Origin: Zunongwangia atlantica 22II14-10F7
Lineage (GTDB): Bacteria > Bacteroidota > Bacteroidia > Flavobacteriales > Flavobacteriaceae
Reading direction: 5' to 3'
Length of the DNA stretch: 64,000 nucleotides
Assembly: GCF_002094855.1 (NCBI RefSeq)
Contig: NZ_ARYN01000001.1
Location: 434,001-498,000 of the forward strand
Shown: positions 44,034-52,701 of the stretch, in pieces
Layout: the number at the start of each line of letters is the position of its first letter
Position numbering within the stretch: position 1 is the first letter of the stretch
Position numbers and translations under genes: made by a program
The notes under the pieces: generated by a model
What the model saw: only the letters and a program-made list of their open reading frames with translations
What the model was told of the DNA's origin: nothing
Databases searched by the model: none

Positions 44034-44608
44034 TCCAAAATCTGCCTAAAGGTAAGATTGATTCTGGGAGCAACCTGTTTTTTGGTTTTAGGAAGCTGAT
44101 GTTTCCAAAAATGTTGAGTTTCTCCAGCCATAATTAATAAACTTCCGGGAGCTAAGACAAATTTTTGTTTTAGCTCTTTTTTTGTTTTATGCTGAAGGTG
44201 AAACATACGTTCTCCACCTAAACTTATCGATGCGATGGTTGGATTTTCACCTAATTCTTTTTCATCATCGCTGTGCCAGCCCATACTATCTTGCCCATCT
44301 CGATACAAATTAGCGAGACAGACATTAAATGTCGATTTTGTAAAGTTTTCGAGATTATTTTTTAATTGCTGAAGCATTTCAGGAAACGGCTCGGGATTCA
44401 TTATTATGGTGGAATAGGAATAAGACCTCTCTCCAAAAAGATGCGTTAATCGTGGTTGCATCATTTCTTTACCGAAGATTTTGATAGGCTCCTGTATCCA
44501 ATTGGTTTCGGTATATAATTGCTGAAACAACTTTTCGGAGAATAGGGTATCCAGAAAATTGGCATTGTAAATTAAATGTGCTTGTGGAAGATAGATTTCT
44601 TCAGTCAT
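44030..44608 (-). CDS. AlkB-like 2OG-Fe(II) dioxygenase
   Basis: 192 residues. The iron ligands His112 and Asp114 (MGWHSDDEKELG) and the third His in QHFWKHQLPKT (His170), with Arg182 for 2-oxoglutarate (PRINLTFRQ), fit the AlkB family. NVCLANLYRDGQDSMGWHSD and SISLGGERMFHLQHK are typical. AlkB proteins repair alkylated bases by oxidative demethylation. The DoxX-like gene ends one base before it on the same strand, so the two are an operon. Confidence 0.92.
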   Translation of the reverse strand: MTEEIYLPQAHLIYNANFLDTLFSEKLFQQLYTETNWIQEPIKIFGKEMMQPRLTHLFGERSYSYSTIIMNPEPFPEMLQQLKNNLENFTKSTFNVCLANLYRDGQDSMGWHSDDEKELGENPTIASISLGGERMFHLQHKTKKELKQKFVLAPGSLLIMAGETQHFWKHQLPKTKKQVAPRINLTFRQILD

Positions 44609-44609
44609 T

Positions 44610-44969
44610 TTAATATTTCAAATAAAACCATGCCCACCAAATTAACAAAAACTGTAACGGAATTCGAAGAATCAATAGCCATTTTGGTAAGCCGGCTCCA
44701 GCTTCAGTAGAAGAAAGCATGTAAAAATGTACAGTAAAAAATAGAAGTAGCATGACGATTATTCCGTAGATCGCATAATTTTTAGTCGCCGCAAAGCAAA
44801 CAGCGATCCCCAAAATAATTTCAGCAATACCACTTAGATATACCATGCTAAGATGTGCCGGGATATATGGAGGCATTATTTTTACATACATTTTTGGTTT
44901 AATAAAGTGATTTACACCGGCAATTACGTACATAATTCCCATCAAATAAAGATGCCAGGGATAGCCCAT
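44610..44969 (-). CDS. DoxX-like small membrane protein
   Basis: 119 residues with four hydrophobic segments (about 8-22, 42-60, 65-85, 95-116) in the DoxX/MauE layout. The conserved AGVNHFIKPKMYVKIMPPYI follows the first helix, and YLSGIAEIILGIAVCF forms the second. Such proteins are linked loosely to quinone or thiol redox, with no firm role. It is the first gene of a pair with the AlkB-like gene. Confidence 0.82.
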   Translation of the reverse strand: MGYPWHLYLMGIMYVIAGVNHFIKPKMYVKIMPPYIPAHLSMVYLSGIAEIILGIAVCFAATKNYAIYGIIVMLLLFFTVHFYMLSSTEAGAGLPKWLLILRIPLQFLLIWWAWFYLKY

Positions 44970-45014
44970 AATAATATTTTTAAAGGAAGATAACCTTATT
45001 AAGTTTAATATGAA

Positions 45015-45022
45015 TACTTTTG
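45015..45022 (+). promoter_or_regulatory. candidate -7 box TACTTTTG before the hybrid kinase
   Basis: TACTTTTG matches TAnnTTTG and is followed by C, as at other starts here. It gives a leader of about 85-90 bases. No clear -33 box is seen. Confidence 0.35.
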
Positions 45023-45117
45023 CAACTAATTTTAGCTGCTTTGATACATTTTTTTGTGTAATTACCTTAAATAGAGTAATTTTCCACGCTGGATGGTGCT
45101 AAATATTTTCTTTGTTC

Positions 45118-47334
45118 GTGATACGCAAAATATTACTTTCTTCCCTTTTTTGTAACTTCTTTATCCTATCGTTAATCGCTCAGGATAAGCTTGTTAGTAA
45201 AGATAGCCTAGAGCACTTGCTAAATAATTCTATAGATTTATTTGCAGATTATAATTATCATGAAGGTATCCAAACTTCTATGGATCTTATTCAATTAGCA
45301 GATCTTGTTAAAGATGATTATTATTTATACCATGGGCACAATAATCTTGGTGTAGCCTACGAAGAACTAAAAGATACATTACGCGCAAAATCACATTACG
45401 AAAAGGCTTTAGAATATGCGAATGCCACAAAAAATGATACGCTTATCATGTGGGCATATAATAATATGGGTAATATCTTTTCTGAAACAAAAGACAATTA
45501 TAAAAAGGGAATTTCTTATTATAATCGAGTAATCGATCTTGCTACTAAGTTGAATAATGAAGAAGAGTTAATTGCGCCAAATATTAATATTGCCTGGACG
45601 TATCTTGATAAAAATCAGCCTGAAAAAGCTAAGGAGTATTTAGATAACGCTAAAATTGTTCTTAAAAATCAAGATTTTGACTATCTGGATGCCGAGTTAG
45701 ATATGCTTTACGGTAGATATTTTATGGAAAATAACCAGATAGATTCTGCCAAAGTTTATTTTGAAAGATCTACAAAAATTGTAAACAAGGATAGCCTGGC
45801 TTATGAAGGTGCTGAAACTTATAAGTGGTATGCTGAAATGCTTTTTAGAAATGGAGAATATAAAAAAGCATACGAAGCGCTTCAAGTTCAGCATGATTAT
45901 GAGTCTGAAATTTTTGAGCATAGTAAAACAGCTCAAATTCAGGCTGCAAATGCCAGGTTTGATGTAAATGAATATCAAAAAAACCTGGAGCTTGCCAAGC
46001 AAGAGAAAAATTACCAGGAAAAAATTATTTCGAAATCTAACGAAAAGCTTATTTTACTAATCGTTGCTGCTATTGTCTTGTTTATTATTTTAATCTTCTT
46101 AAACCGAATAAATAGATCACGTAAAACTTTAATTGCAGAGTTACAGGATAAAAATAACGAACTAAGAAAATCGAAAGAAGAGACCGAAAGACTTTCTAAT
46201 TTAAAAACTCAGTTTTTCTCTACCGTTAGTCACGAATTAAGAACACCATTATACGGAGTTATTGGTTTAACTTCTTTATTATTAGAGGATAAAAAGTTGC
46301 AAGACCACCAAAAAGATTTAAAATCCTTAAAATTCTCAGCAGATTATTTACTGGCTTTAATTAATGATGTACTTCAGATCAATAAAATGGAATCTAAAGA
46401 AGTACAATTAGAATGTATTTCTTTCAATTTGAGGGAGCTATTGCAAAGTATTATGCAAACGCTCGAATTTACCAGAATTCAAAATAAAAACACGATTCAT
46501 CTTGAAATCGATGAAGATATCCCGCCATTTTTACTGGGAGATTCTGTTCGATTATCGCAGATCATGGTCAACCTGGTAGGAAACGCACTTAAGTTTACAG
46601 AGCGTGGAAATATTTGGATTCGTGCAAATGTAATCGATGCTTCAGAAGAATATTATAAAATTAATTTTGAAGTTGAGGACGATGGGATAGGAATCCCTGC
46701 AAGTAAACAAAAGGAAATCTTTGAAGAATTTTTACAGTTGAAACCTTCCAATTATAATTATCAGGGTACAGGTTTAGGACTGCCTATCGTAAAAAAGATG
46801 CTGAAATTATTCGATTCTGATATTTATTTGGAAAGTGAAGAGCAGGAAGGCTCTTGTTTTAGCTTTACGATTAATTTTAAGAAAGATCCAGATAAAGATG
46901 ATGCTGCAGTAGCCACAATCGATGATTTAAAAGAAGATGTTGTAGAAAACTGGCAGGAACAATCAAAAAATAGAATTTTGATTGTTGATGATAACCGCAT
47001 AAATCAGGTGGTAACAAAGCGTATTTTAGAACAGAAAAATTTTGTTTGTGAAATTGCAGAGGATGGGCACCAAGCTATTGAAAAAGTAAGAAATACAGCT
47101 TTCGATTTGGTTTTGATGGATGTAAATATGCCCGGAATTACAGGAATGGAAGCTACCAGAGAGATTAGAAAGTTTAATGAATATATCCCAATTGTTGCGC
47201 TAACCGCAGTAGAGGTTGAAGAATTTAGGGAAGAAATTCATAGCGCAGGGATGAATGATATTATCGTAAAACCTTACGATGTACAACAGTTTTATAGGGT
47301 AGTTTATAGAAATATTTTACCTATAGCATTATAA
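45118..47334 (+). CDS. TPR hybrid histidine kinase/response regulator
   Basis: About 738 residues from GTG at 45118; a TTG six bases earlier is possible. Residue numbers count from the TTG. Order: signal peptide (to about 24), five or more TPR units (about 40-270, e.g. HGHNNLGVAYEELKDTLRAK), a coiled coil, a membrane helix (312-331), a HisKA domain with the phosphorylated His374 (FFSTVSHELRTPLYGV), an HATPase domain with N box (IMVNLVGNALKF) and G box (VEDDGIGIPA, GTGLGLPIVK), and a receiver domain with Asp670 (DLVLMDVNMPG). The TPR part is periplasmic. There is no DNA-binding output, so phosphate must pass on to a partner not encoded nearby. The ligand is unknown. Confidence 0.93.
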   Translation: MIRKILLSSLFCNFFILSLIAQDKLVSKDSLEHLLNNSIDLFADYNYHEGIQTSMDLIQLADLVKDDYYLYHGHNNLGVAYEELKDTLRAKSHYEKALEYANATKNDTLIMWAYNNMGNIFSETKDNYKKGISYYNRVIDLATKLNNEEELIAPNINIAWTYLDKNQPEKAKEYLDNAKIVLKNQDFDYLDAELDMLYGRYFMENNQIDSAKVYFERSTKIVNKDSLAYEGAETYKWYAEMLFRNGEYKKAYEALQVQHDYESEIFEHSKTAQIQAANARFDVNEYQKNLELAKQEKNYQEKIISKSNEKLILLIVAAIVLFIILIFLNRINRSRKTLIAELQDKNNELRKSKEETERLSNLKTQFFSTVSHELRTPLYGVIGLTSLLLEDKKLQDHQKDLKSLKFSADYLLALINDVLQINKMESKEVQLECISFNLRELLQSIMQTLEFTRIQNKNTIHLEIDEDIPPFLLGDSVRLSQIMVNLVGNALKFTERGNIWIRANVIDASEEYYKINFEVEDDGIGIPASKQKEIFEEFLQLKPSNYNYQGTGLGLPIVKKMLKLFDSDIYLESEEQEGSCFSFTINFKKDPDKDDAAVATIDDLKEDVVENWQEQSKNRILIVDDNRINQVVTKRILEQKNFVCEIAEDGHQAIEKVRNTAFDLVLMDVNMPGITGMEATREIRKFNEYIPIVALTAVEVEEFREEIHSAGMNDIIVKPYDVQQFYRVVYRNILPIAL

Positions 47335-47406
47335 TATTGTAGGTTTTTAGGCTTAATTTTTTAAGCTGGAAAATGATCTCTAAAACAGTTTGCTAAACTT
47401 TTTAAA

Positions 47407-48234
47407 TTACTTATTTATTTCCTCAGCGTCATTTGCCGGCTTGAAAAAATCATCTTCAGGAGTTATAAACTTGATATTCGATATTTTTGCTTTACCAATT
47501 TCGTCTTCAATTCCATTTTCTTTAGACCAGTTATGAAATGTCCAGGTTGTTGCAAACGGAACTCCGTCTACCATTTTATAATCGTGATAATTAATAGCGT
47601 GTGGATTCGCTTCGGCAGTACTTATTTCTTTATTTAAGGTGACAATATAGGCTGCTGCAGCTAATTTTTGGTCTTCGGCCTGATAAATAATATACCAATC
47701 ATCTGGTGCGTCACCTATATTTTGTCCAAAAGTTAGTTTAGCCGAATTTACCTTGCTGCGATCCATAATTCGCTGTTTTGGCATTTCCCAATTTGTACCA
47801 TTATCGGTAAGTTTAAATGGTAATGCAAAAAAATATTGCCAGGTAAACATATCGAATCTTGCCCCATTATAATTTTTAGCTGCTGGAGAAATCCATGCGT
47901 TTTCACCATCGAAAGTTAGGGTAGAGCTATCCTTTTTAACAATTTTAATTTTTCCTGAATTGGTTAGCGTGGTGATCTTCGCATTTAGACGCTCGTTACC
48001 GCCAAATATCAAAGCGATATCAAATTGTACGGCTTTATGTTTTAAAAACTCATCCTTTTTATGTGTATTTTCAATAGCAATGGGGAATTGCATTGCGGGA
48101 GAAGTAGCACCATCACCAATTCCGCCATCGGGTTCTGTCATAATGTTCTCTTCTGAAGAGGTTGATTCCGAATTGTTTTTACAAGCGAATAGAACTAAAA
48201 TTGTAGAAAATAGAAGTAGTTTTTTCATTGTCAT
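47407..48234 (-). CDS. DUF6503-like lipoprotein
   Basis: 275 residues with a lipoprotein signal (LLLFSTILVLFAC); the Met two codons in (48228) is an equally good start. The body has the beta-rich pattern FDIALIFGGNERLNAKITTL, TFDGENAWISPAA, FDMFTWQYFFALPFKLTDNG and DGVPFATTWTFHNWSKENGI, like outer-membrane lipoprotein-sorting or LolA-shaped folds. I assign it to the DUF6503 type on style; the function is unknown. It stands alone between the hybrid kinase (convergent) and htpG. Confidence 0.7.
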   Translation of the reverse strand: MTMKKLLLFSTILVLFACKNNSESTSSEENIMTEPDGGIGDGATSPAMQFPIAIENTHKKDEFLKHKAVQFDIALIFGGNERLNAKITTLTNSGKIKIVKKDSSTLTFDGENAWISPAAKNYNGARFDMFTWQYFFALPFKLTDNGTNWEMPKQRIMDRSKVNSAKLTFGQNIGDAPDDWYIIYQAEDQKLAAAAYIVTLNKEISTAEANPHAINYHDYKMVDGVPFATTWTFHNWSKENGIEDEIGKAKISNIKFITPEDDFFKPANDAEEINK

Positions 48235-48307
48235 GATTTTAAACTTAGTAGAGCTTTTCTGTTAAAACTTTCAGTATAAAGTAAAATATCTCGGGGAAAG
48301 CTCTTGA

Positions 48308-48377
48308 GGCATTCGTTAAACAAATTTTTAATTTTGAGGTAAGCCTTTGGGTATTATAATCTTTGGCGATGCCAATA
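48308..48377 (+). repeat. dispersed repeat copy B (about 70 bp)
   Basis: From gcattcgtt to gccaata, closely matching 32633-32703. It can form TTGGC/GCCAA around a gat loop at its right end. As for copy A, it directly abuts the terminator of a minus-strand gene, here htpG. Confidence 0.8.
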
Positions 48378-48412
48378 AAAAAAGCGCCATTCTAAAATCG
48401 AATGACGCTTTG
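48378..48412 (-). terminator. htpG terminator
   Basis: AAAGCG-c-CATTC (48381-48392) pairs with GAATG-a-CGCTTT (48400-48411), followed on the minus strand by TTTTTTATT. It ends the htpG transcript 24 bases after the stop. Confidence 0.8.
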
Positions 48413-48435
48413 ATATAAACTAATGATATGAAATT

Positions 48436-50319
48436 TTATTTCACCATATCGAAGCTACGCTTAATAAAAGCAGTTAGTTCTTCACCTTTAAGCAAGTTTT
48501 GTGAAAGTCTCGCAAGGTCTAATGATTGCTTAATTAAACGTTGCTGAGTTTCTTCATCTGCACTTAAAATTTGAGAAGTTAATGGGTGGTTGGTGTTTAC
48601 CACAAGATTGTACATCTCTGGCATGTTACCCATTCCAAACATTCCGCCACCGCCGGTTTGCTGCATTTCTTTCATTCTACGCATAAATTCTGGCTGAGTG
48701 ATCATAAGTGGAGCTGCAGTACTATCCATCGCTTCCATTTGGATGGTATAATTTTCTTTTGGTACTACTTTTTCAAAATCATCTTTTAATTTCTCTTTTT
48801 CATCATCAGATAATTTAGAGATTTTCTCTTCATCTGTTTTGATTAGATTATCTACATGATCTGAATCTACTCTGGTAAAAGTGATCTTTTCTTCAGAAGA
48901 TTCTAGTTTTTGTAGCAAGTGAGAAATAATAGGCGAATCTAATAGCAATACTTTGTAACCTTTATCTTTCGCTGCTTGAATGTAGCTGTGTTGCTCATTT
49001 TGGTTAGATGCATAAAGAATTACAAGATTACCGTCTTTATCGGTTTGGTTCCCTTTGATAGCTTCTTTTAACTCTTCAAAAGTATAGTATTCATTATCGA
49101 TGGTTGGGTATAAAGCAAACTTTTGCGCTTTATCATAAAACTTATCTTCAGTAAGCATACCGTATTCGATAACTACTTTAATATCGTTCCATTTTGCTTC
49201 AAAATCTTCACGATTATTGTTGAAAAGTGACTTTAATTTATCAGCAACTTTTCTGGTAATGTAGCTTGAAATTTTCTTTACCGCACCGTCTGCCTGAAGA
49301 TAAGAACGAGATACGTTTAAAGGAATATCTGGAGAATCGATAACTCCGCGTAACATCGTTAAAAATTCAGGTACAATACCTTCAACATTATCGGTTACAA
49401 AAACCTGGTTTTGGTAAAGCTGAATTTTATCACGCTGGATGTTCATATCCTGAGACATCTTTGGGAAATAAAGAATCCCGGTAAGATTAAAAGGATAATC
49501 TACATTTAGGTGAATGTGGAATAAAGGTTCCTCGAATTGCATTGGATACAATTCACGGTAAAAATCTTTATAATCCTGATCTTCCAGATCTGTAGGCTGT
49601 TTTGTCCATGCAGGATCTGGATTGTTAATGATGTTATCTACTGTCTTAGTTTCTGGCTTTGCATCTTCTGGAGCATCGTCTGGAAGCGGAAGTGTTTCTT
49701 CTTTAGTTCCAAAGCGAATTGGGATTGGCATAAACTTATTATACTTCACCAATAGCTCTTCGATTCTATTTTCTTCTAAGAACTCTTCGTCATCCTCATT
49801 TACATGAAGAATAATTTCTGTTCCGCGTTCTTGTTTATCAGAATCTTCTAAAGTAAACTCGGTTGTACCAGAACACGTCCAGTGTGCAGCAGGTTCATCT
49901 TTGTAAGATTTGGTAATAATTTCAACTTTATGGGCTACCATAAAGGCAGAATAAAAACCAAGCCCAAAATGACCAATAATTCCGCTGTCTTTGGCAGAAT
50001 CTTTATATTTCTCAAGGAATTCTTCTGCACCAGAAAAAGCTACTTCGTTAATGTACTTTTCAACTTCTTCTTTGGTCATCCCAATACCCTGATCGATCAC
50101 GTGGATTTTCTTATTGTCTTTATCCACTTTAATGTCGATCACAGGATTCCCATATTCAACATCGGTTTCACCAATATTAGTAAGGTGCTTTAATTTTAAA
50201 GTTGCATCTGTTGCATTAGAAATTAACTCTCTTAGGAAAATTTCGTGGTCGCTATAAAGGAATTTCTTTATTAGCGGGAAAATGTTATCTACAGATACAT
50301 TAATCTTTCCAGTTGCCAT
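48436..50319 (-). CDS. htpG: Hsp90-family chaperone HtpG
   Basis: 627 residues, usual length. The GHKL ATP site is visible as LRELISNATDATLKLK, IDQGIGMTKEEV and GIIGHFGLGFYSAFMVA. The middle domain has the catalytic loop Arg in NVSRSYLQAD with IQRDKIQLYQNQVFVTDNVE, and the C-terminal dimer part ends in NLLKGEELTAFIKRSFDMVK. It refolds client proteins with ATP. A TetR-like regulator lies divergently upstream across a 224-base gap. Confidence 0.97.
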   Translation of the reverse strand: MATGKINVSVDNIFPLIKKFLYSDHEIFLRELISNATDATLKLKHLTNIGETDVEYGNPVIDIKVDKDNKKIHVIDQGIGMTKEEVEKYINEVAFSGAEEFLEKYKDSAKDSGIIGHFGLGFYSAFMVAHKVEIITKSYKDEPAAHWTCSGTTEFTLEDSDKQERGTEIILHVNEDDEEFLEENRIEELLVKYNKFMPIPIRFGTKEETLPLPDDAPEDAKPETKTVDNIINNPDPAWTKQPTDLEDQDYKDFYRELYPMQFEEPLFHIHLNVDYPFNLTGILYFPKMSQDMNIQRDKIQLYQNQVFVTDNVEGIVPEFLTMLRGVIDSPDIPLNVSRSYLQADGAVKKISSYITRKVADKLKSLFNNNREDFEAKWNDIKVVIEYGMLTEDKFYDKAQKFALYPTIDNEYYTFEELKEAIKGNQTDKDGNLVILYASNQNEQHSYIQAAKDKGYKVLLLDSPIISHLLQKLESSEEKITFTRVDSDHVDNLIKTDEEKISKLSDDEKEKLKDDFEKVVPKENYTIQMEAMDSTAAPLMITQPEFMRRMKEMQQTGGGGMFGMGNMPEMYNLVVNTNHPLTSQILSADEETQQRLIKQSLDLARLSQNLLKGEELTAFIKRSFDMVK

Positions 50320-50516
50320 ATATTTTTAGTTTTTATTATCGAATTCATTTTCCTTTTAACCAAAAAAAATACCATTACGGTTTTGCTGTCAACTTGGCAT
50401 AAGACTTGTAAATATTATATCACAAAAACGTCTAATTGTTTGAACTTCAAATTTGAGCAAATAGATTTTTAACAAACATTTTGTTTAACTAATTAAGTTT
50501 TAGATTAAACAATTAT

Positions 50517-50524
50517 TATATTTG
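50517..50524 (+). promoter_or_regulatory. candidate -7 box TATATTTG before the TetR-like gene
   Basis: TATATTTG is an exact TAnnTTTG match 19 bases before the ATG at 50544. The -33 side reads AAGTTTTAG rather than TTTG. The 224-base gap to htpG must hold promoters for both directions; nothing else is seen in it. Confidence 0.45.
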
Positions 50525-50543
50525 GATAAGAGAAAAAGAAATT

Positions 50544-51218
50544 ATGGCGACGACAAAGAAAACAACCACAACAAAAAAGAAATTAGATTCAGATAAACTA
50601 ATAAGTCTGTACATGGATTATGTTCTGGAAAACGAACATGCTCCAAAAACGGTATATAAATTCTGTAAAGAGAATAAAATAGGTGAAGAAGAATTTTATA
50701 ATTTCTACGGAAGTTTTGAAGGTTTAGAGAAAGGAATTTGGGAGAAGTTTTACCTGAATACGGTAAATGTTATCGAGAAGAGTCCGGAATATCCAAGCTT
50801 CACTAATCGTGAAAAAATGCTAACGTTCTATTATACTTTTTTCGAAGTGCTTACCGCAAATAGAAGTTATGTATTATTTACACTGAAAAAGGATCCAACA
50901 CCAATAAAAAATCTTGAGCAATTAAAAGGGCTGCGTAAAAATGTGAAGTCTTTTGCAAAAGGCCTGGTAGAAGATGGAAACAAAGAAAAAACACTAAAAT
51001 TTTTACAGCAACCTGAAGAAATTTTTTCTGAAGCTGCATGGATTCAACTCTTGTTTTTGTTAAAGTTTTGGATGGATGATAACTCGGCACAATTTGAAAG
51101 TACAGATGTAGCTATCGAAAAGTCTGTAAATACCGTTTTCGATGTTTTTGATAATACACCACTAGAGCGTGTGGTAGATTTCGGAAAATTTCTATATAAA
51201 GAAAGAATGGCAAAGTAA
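50544..51218 (+). CDS. TetR-like transcriptional regulator
   Basis: 224 residues. A Lys/Thr tail (MATTKKTTTTKKK) precedes a three-helix TetR-type DNA-binding domain (ISLYMDYVLENEHAPKTVYK, then FCKENKIGEEEFYNFYGSFE) and a helical ligand domain. The helix-turn-helix is divergent from classical TetR. The Lys/Thr tail is unusual and may add nonspecific DNA contact. It stands 51 bases before an AarF/UbiB-like kinase gene, a pairing seen in other flavobacteria, so it may regulate that gene or itself. The ligand is unknown. Confidence 0.8.
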   Translation: MATTKKTTTTKKKLDSDKLISLYMDYVLENEHAPKTVYKFCKENKIGEEEFYNFYGSFEGLEKGIWEKFYLNTVNVIEKSPEYPSFTNREKMLTFYYTFFEVLTANRSYVLFTLKKDPTPIKNLEQLKGLRKNVKSFAKGLVEDGNKEKTLKFLQQPEEIFSEAAWIQLLFLLKFWMDDNSAQFESTDVAIEKSVNTVFDVFDNTPLERVVDFGKFLYKERMAK

Positions 51219-51236
51219 GCCATTAAAAAAATTGCT

Positions 51237-51269
51237 ATGAAAAGGCCGAAAGGCAAAAAGAAAAATTAG
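51237..51269 (+). CDS. possible 10-codon micro-ORF abutting the AarF gene
   Basis: ATG at 51237 opens MKRPKGKKKN and its TAG (51267-51269) directly touches the ATG of the next gene. It lies in the only gap between the TetR-like and AarF-like genes. It could be a translated leader that hands ribosomes on, or chance. Confidence 0.25.
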   Translation: MKRPKGKKKN

Positions 51270-52577
51270 ATGAAATCGATAGATAAAATCCCTACCGGCA
51301 AAATTGGCCGAACCAGCAAACTGGTGCAAACCGGGGCTAAAATTGGTGGGAATTATTTAAAATATTATAGCAAAAAAGCTTTTAACAAAGAGCTTACTCG
51401 AGACGATTTAGATCGCGATAATGCCAGTGATATTTATGATGGTTTAAAAAGTTTGAAAGGTAGTGCACTTAAGGTTGCACAAATGCTTTCTATGGAGAAA
51501 AGCTTGCTGCCAAGTGCCTATGTAGAGAAATTTAGTTTGGCTCAGTTTAGCGTTCCGCCTTTATCTGCTCCCTTGGTTAGAAAAACCTTCAAAAAATATA
51601 ATGGGAATTACCCTGAAGAATTATACGACGAATTTACATCGCAATCTGTAAATGCTGCGAGTATAGGCCAGGTGCATCGTGCTACTAAAGATGGGAAAAA
51701 ACTTGCTGTGAAAATCCAATATCCTGGTGTGGCAGATAGTATAAGTTCAGACTTAGCAATGGTAAAACCAATTGCGACTAGAATGTTTAATCTTCAGGGC
51801 AAAGATTCAGAAAAATATTTTAAAGAGGTAGAAGGTAAGCTTTTAGAGGAAACAGATTATGTTTTAGAAGTTAAGCAAAGTAAAGCGATTTCAGAAGCAT
51901 GTAAACACATCCCTAATCTGAAATTTCCGCAGTATTACGAAGATCTTTCCAGCGAGAGAATCATCACGATGGACTGGATGGATGGCCAACATTTAAGCGA
52001 GTTTGTTAAAGAAAATAAAGATCAGGAAAAAGCAAATAAGGTAGGGCAGGCTCTTTGGGATTTTTATATGTTCCAAATGCATGGTTTAAAAGAAGTACAT
52101 GCAGATCCTCATCCTGGGAATTTTCTTGTAGATAAGGCCGGAAAATTAATAGCAATCGATTTTGGTTGTATTAAAAAAGTGCCAGATGATTTTTATGTAC
52201 CTTATTTCGAATTAGCTAAAAAGGAGAATATTAATAATCCTGAATTTTTCAACGAGAAATTATATGAGCTTGAAATATTAAGGGAAGACGATACCGAAAC
52301 CGAGATTCGATATTTTTCGGCATTATTTCTTGAAATGCTGAATTTATTTACGAGTCCGTTTCATTCAGAAACTTTCGATTTTTCAGATGAAGAGTTTTGG
52401 GATTCAATTACAAAACTTAGTGAAAAATATAGCAAGGACGAAGAGTTAAGAAAGATGAACGGGAATCGCGGAAGCAAGCATTTCCTTTATATCAACAGAA
52501 CTTTCTTCGGACTTTATAACTTATTACATGATCTGGAAGCTAAAGTAGAGATTAATAGATTCCGTGATTACTTATAG
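51270..52577 (+). CDS. AarF/UbiB (ABC1) family atypical kinase
   Basis: 435 residues with the ABC1/ADCK signature LKSLKGSALKVAQMLSMEKS (KxGQ-like helix), the A-rich loop SVNAASIGQVHRATKDGKKL, the catalytic Lys in AVKIQYPGV, and the kinase core HADPHPGNFLVDKAGKLIAI followed by DFGCIKK. Family members bind ATP and support ubiquinone or other lipid metabolism. Flavobacteria use menaquinone, so the role here is open. It follows the TetR-like gene and is closed by a terminator at 52607. Confidence 0.92.
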   Translation: MKSIDKIPTGKIGRTSKLVQTGAKIGGNYLKYYSKKAFNKELTRDDLDRDNASDIYDGLKSLKGSALKVAQMLSMEKSLLPSAYVEKFSLAQFSVPPLSAPLVRKTFKKYNGNYPEELYDEFTSQSVNAASIGQVHRATKDGKKLAVKIQYPGVADSISSDLAMVKPIATRMFNLQGKDSEKYFKEVEGKLLEETDYVLEVKQSKAISEACKHIPNLKFPQYYEDLSSERIITMDWMDGQHLSEFVKENKDQEKANKVGQALWDFYMFQMHGLKEVHADPHPGNFLVDKAGKLIAIDFGCIKKVPDDFYVPYFELAKKENINNPEFFNEKLYELEILREDDTETEIRYFSALFLEMLNLFTSPFHSETFDFSDEEFWDSITKLSEKYSKDEELRKMNGNRGSKHFLYINRTFFGLYNLLHDLEAKVEINRFRDYL

Positions 52578-52606
52578 TGTAATATTTTGATTTATTGGTT
52601 AGGTTG

Positions 52607-52649
52607 AAAAGCGCAATTTCATTCTTCGAAATTGCGCTTTTCTTATAAA
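52607..52649 (+). terminator. AarF terminator
   Basis: AAAAGCGCAATTTC (52607-52620) pairs perfectly with GAAATTGCGCTTTT (52628-52641), followed by CTTATAAAA. It lies 29 bases after the kinase stop. Confidence 0.85.
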
Positions 52650-52681
52650 AAAAGCCTTCTGAAAATCTTCAGGAGGCTTTT
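52650..52681 (-). terminator. S9 peptidase terminator
   Basis: AAAAGCCTTCTGAA (52650-52663) pairs with TTCAGGAGGCTTTT (52668-52681). On the minus strand it is followed by TTTTTTATAAG. It is placed back to back with the AarF terminator. Confidence 0.85.
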
Positions 52682-52701
52682 AAAATTATTGCCAGTTTTA
52701 T

